Below the pieces are notes generated by a model. It saw nothing but the letters and a program-made list of their open reading frames with translations, did not search any database and was not told the DNA's origin. DNA of 8,533 bases from Caldifarciminota bacterium (GTDB lineage: Bacteria > Hydrothermota > Tepidihabitantia > Tepidihabitantales > Tepidihabitantaceae): positions 1-8,533 of the forward strand of contig DSBX01000258.1 in assembly GCA_011049385.1 (NCBI GenBank), in the 5' to 3' direction. Shown here piece by piece: positions 6,748 to 8,533 of the stretch. Each line of letters starts with the position of its first letter. Position 1 is the first letter of the stretch. Both the position numbers and the translations under genes were made by a program.

Positions 6748-8055
6748 ATGGCATCGAGCCTCCTGCTCGCCCTGCTGGTGGCCGCGGGCGGATTTAGGGC
6801 CGACCTCACGAGCCGGCTCAACCTGCGCTGGGCCGAGCCGGACAGCGTCCGGTTGAGCTGGTTCCAGACCCGGGCCGCGCTGGTGTTCGAGCCCCTGCGG
6901 GCGGACCGGGTTGAAAGCCGGGTCGGGGTCGGGCTCCGGTTCGACGCGTTCCCGGCGCTTGCGTCCGCGCTCGAGCCGGGCGCGGCCGACATCGAGCCGG
7001 TCGAGCTCTTGCTGGACGAGGCGTACGTGCGGCTGTTCGACCTCGTGCCCGGTATGAACCTGGGTCTCGGCCGCCAGTTCGTGCACTGGGGCGCGGCCGA
7101 CGCGGTCAACCCGACAAACTGGCTCTGTCCGCCCGACTACTCCGACCCGCTGGCCTGGGACGCGCGCCGGCCGTCCTGGCTGGCGCACCTCGAGTACACG
7201 CCGGTGTCGGCCTTCGGGCTGGAACTGGCCTGGCGGCCGGTGTTCTCCCCGGCGCTGACTTCGACCGGGGGCTGGTTCCCGGTTGCCGGTTTCCTGCCGA
7301 CCGAGGAACAGCTTCGATCCGGCCTCGTTCAGCGGTTCATCGAGCAGGGCGTGCCCCCGGACTCGGCCGCGGCCTGGGCGGACCGCTACTCGGTGACCAT
7401 CGGTGAAGACAGCCGGTTGCCCGGCCGGGCCTTGAGCGACGGCTCGTGGGGCGGCCGCCTCAAGTCGCGGCTCGGCGTGTTCGATATCTCGGCCGGGATG
7501 CTGCGCGGCTACGACTTTCTGCCTGCGGCAACGCCGGTCACGACGGTCCGGCCCGAGACGCAGGAGCTTGACTTCAGCCTGGTGACCCGCTACCCGCGGG
7601 CGACGTTCTTCGGCGCGGATTTTGCGACCGACCTGTTCGGGGTCGGGCTCTGGGTCGAGGGAGCGTGGACGCGGTACGACGATTCCCTGCCCGGCGACCG
7701 ACTCGATATCATCGGCGGCGCGGACTACACCCTTGCCGGCATCTATGCCAACCTGCAGTACCTGCGCGGTCGGTTCCCGCTGGCGCTGGCCCGGGCCTCG
7801 GGTGAGACGAGCGGCGACTACCTGCTGGGTGCGGTCGAACGCAGGTTCCTGGGCGAGCGCATTCTCGCGCGGCTGGGCGGGGTGGTCGAAGTCACCGATG
7901 GTTCCTGGGGGCTCCTGCCGCTGGTCCGCTGGTCGCCGTTCGGCGGGGTGGAGATGGAACTGGGCGGACTCTTGTTCGCGGGCGAGGGAGAGGACGCCTT
8001 CGCGCCGCTCGAACGCCACGACGAGGTCTACCTCGGCATCCGCTACCGTTTCTGA
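6748..8055 (+). CDS. DUF1302-like/porin-like outer-membrane beta-barrel protein
   Basis: Predicted outer-membrane barrel of 435 residues. The short hydrophobic N-terminus (MASSLLLALLVAAGGFRA) looks like a signal peptide, although it lacks the usual basic residue before the hydrophobic core. The mature part alternates polar and hydrophobic residues, as in amphipathic strands. The segment at about 104-135, NLGLGRQFVHWGAAD followed by AVNPTNW and PPDYSDPLAWD, resembles the GRQ-x-WG-x-AD and NP motifs of DUF1302-type proteins that accompany MMPL exporters and DUF1329 (LolA-fold) proteins. The last residues, YLGIRYRF, end in Phe with alternating aromatics, a classic BAM beta-signal. ATG 6748 follows the LolA-like stop by one base, and a G-rich run just upstream may act as a weak ribosome-binding site. 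Proposed role: outer-membrane end of the pump pathway. The DUF1302 assignment is from motif recall and is less certain than the barrel call. Confidence 0.8.
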   Translation: MASSLLLALLVAAGGFRADLTSRLNLRWAEPDSVRLSWFQTRAALVFEPLRADRVESRVGVGLRFDAFPALASALEPGAADIEPVELLLDEAYVRLFDLVPGMNLGLGRQFVHWGAADAVNPTNWLCPPDYSDPLAWDARRPSWLAHLEYTPVSAFGLELAWRPVFSPALTSTGGWFPVAGFLPTEEQLRSGLVQRFIEQGVPPDSAAAWADRYSVTIGEDSRLPGRALSDGSWGGRLKSRLGVFDISAGMLRGYDFLPAATPVTTVRPETQELDFSLVTRYPRATFFGADFATDLFGVGLWVEGAWTRYDDSLPGDRLDIIGGADYTLAGIYANLQYLRGRFPLALARASGETSGDYLLGAVERRFLGERILARLGGVVEVTDGSWGLLPLVRWSPFGGVEMELGGLLFAGEGEDAFAPLERHDEVYLGIRYRF

Positions 8056-8064
8056 CCGGCGGGG

Positions 8065-8094
8065 TTGACGAAGCACGGTCGGCCGGGTTATGAT
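8065..8094 (+). promoter_or_regulatory. Sigma70-like promoter of the right-edge gene, apparently leaderless
   Basis: TTGACG (8065-8070, 5 of 6), an 18-base spacer and TATGAT (8089-8094, 5 of 6). TGGCC then leads to GTG at 8100, so the start codon again falls at the expected transcription start. The promoter lies in the 44-base gap after the barrel gene. That gap has no hairpin terminator, so read-through from the operon is also possible. Confidence 0.58.
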
Positions 8095-8099
8095 TGGCC

Positions 8100-8533
8100 G
8101 TGTCAGGACGATTCCGCTGGTCGGCATTCGAGAACATCGGCGACGAGACCCCGGCGCTGGTCGCGATCGTGCCGCGCAAGCGCGACTGGCGGGTGATGCT
8201 GGCCGAGCTCTGGTACCGCATCCCCGTGCGGACCGCACCGCTCGACCTGCCCGATTGCCGTTACATCGCATTCTACCAGCCCCGGGTCTTCGGCGCCGAG
8301 AAGTGGGCGGTGAACTGGTATGCCCGGGTGAGCCGGGTGTCCGCGGTCAGCCGGCGCGAGCTTCTGCCCGGCGAGCCGGACCATCCCCGGGCCGGGGACG
8401 CCTACTGGCGCATTGACATAGACGGGCTGTTGCGCCTGCCCCGGCCGATTCCCAGCCGGCGTCGGCGCCGGATCGTTTTCGTCCCGACTTCGCTGGAACG
8501 CCTGCTCGTGGCCGGGGAGGTCAACGACCTCTA
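8100..8533 (+). CDS. Protein of unrecognised function (partial, C-terminus beyond right edge)
   Basis: About 144 residues are visible, beginning MSGRFRWSAFENIGDETPAL, with no stop before the edge. I do not recognise the family with confidence. The protein looks soluble: no signal peptide or membrane segment, rich in Arg, Trp and Tyr. Conserved-looking blocks include LAELWYRIPVRTAP, YIAFYQPRVFGAEKWAVNWY, RRELLPGEPDHPRAG, a basic stretch LPRPIPSRRRRRIVFVPT and LLVAGEVNDL. The ordered Trp/Tyr and Arg blocks suggest a nucleic-acid-associated protein. I have a vague memory of similar N-terminal regions preceding an endonuclease-like domain, but nothing in the window proves this. GTG 8100 is chosen because the reading frame starts 5 bases after a good -10 and is open to the edge. 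It has its own promoter, so it need not be part of the pump operon. Confidence 0.75.
   Translation, partial: MSGRFRWSAFENIGDETPALVAIVPRKRDWRVMLAELWYRIPVRTAPLDLPDCRYIAFYQPRVFGAEKWAVNWYARVSRVSAVSRRELLPGEPDHPRAGDAYWRIDIDGLLRLPRPIPSRRRRRIVFVPTSLERLLVAGEVNDL

Noticed and set aside
8056..8099. Possible terminator after the barrel gene
   Set aside because: No stem-loop followed by a T-run is visible in the 44-base gap. The bases are better explained as a promoter.
6715..8271. Long minus-strand open frame opposite the barrel gene
   Set aside because: Arg/Pro/Glu-rich shadow with no motifs. The plus-strand frame has a signal peptide and a C-terminal beta-signal.

Overview
This window comes from a very GC-rich, Gram-negative bacterium with an outer membrane. 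It carries a pump operon that includes a LolA-like periplasmic protein and a porin-like beta-barrel. It also encodes a secreted M14 carboxypeptidase ending in a FlgD/T9SS-type C-terminal module, which is common in FCB-group and allied uncultured phyla (WOR-3, Eisenbacteria and similar lineages). The phylum is an inference from protein architecture, not from a marker gene. No RNA genes, insertion sequences, CRISPR arrays or phage genes were seen.

Layout. Positions 1-3034 (minus strand) hold a two-gene unit: an M14 metallocarboxypeptidase (first gene) followed after 29 bases by a MATE-family multidrug/cation antiporter that runs off the left edge. Positions 3035-3199 are a divergent promoter region. 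Positions 3200-3676 (plus strand) encode a MarR-family regulator. Positions 3677-3750 are a short AT-rich control region packed with palindromes. Positions 3751-8055 are a tightly packed three-gene operon: a 12-TM MMPL/HAE3-type RND exporter, a LolA-like 'outer membrane lipoprotein-sorting' protein, and a DUF1302-like outer-membrane barrel. A further gene of unrecognised function starts at 8100 and runs off the right edge.

How the genes fit together. The RND pump (inner membrane), LolA-like carrier (periplasm) and barrel (outer membrane) look like one trans-envelope route for a lipidic or hydrophobic cargo. The MarR protein next door is the likely ligand-responsive regulator. Its own promoter and the pump promoter share a 14-base block around the -35 element, and the pump promoter has three back-to-back palindromes.

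The most unusual signal is transcriptional. All four first-in-unit genes (M14, marR-like, RND and the right-edge gene) have a sigma70-like -35/-10 pair whose -10 hexamer ends only 5 or 6 bases before the start codon. That predicts leaderless mRNAs. In contrast, the first internal gene of the RND operon has a classical AGGAGG ribosome-binding site. The opposite-strand open frames in this window are GC-driven shadows and are not annotated.
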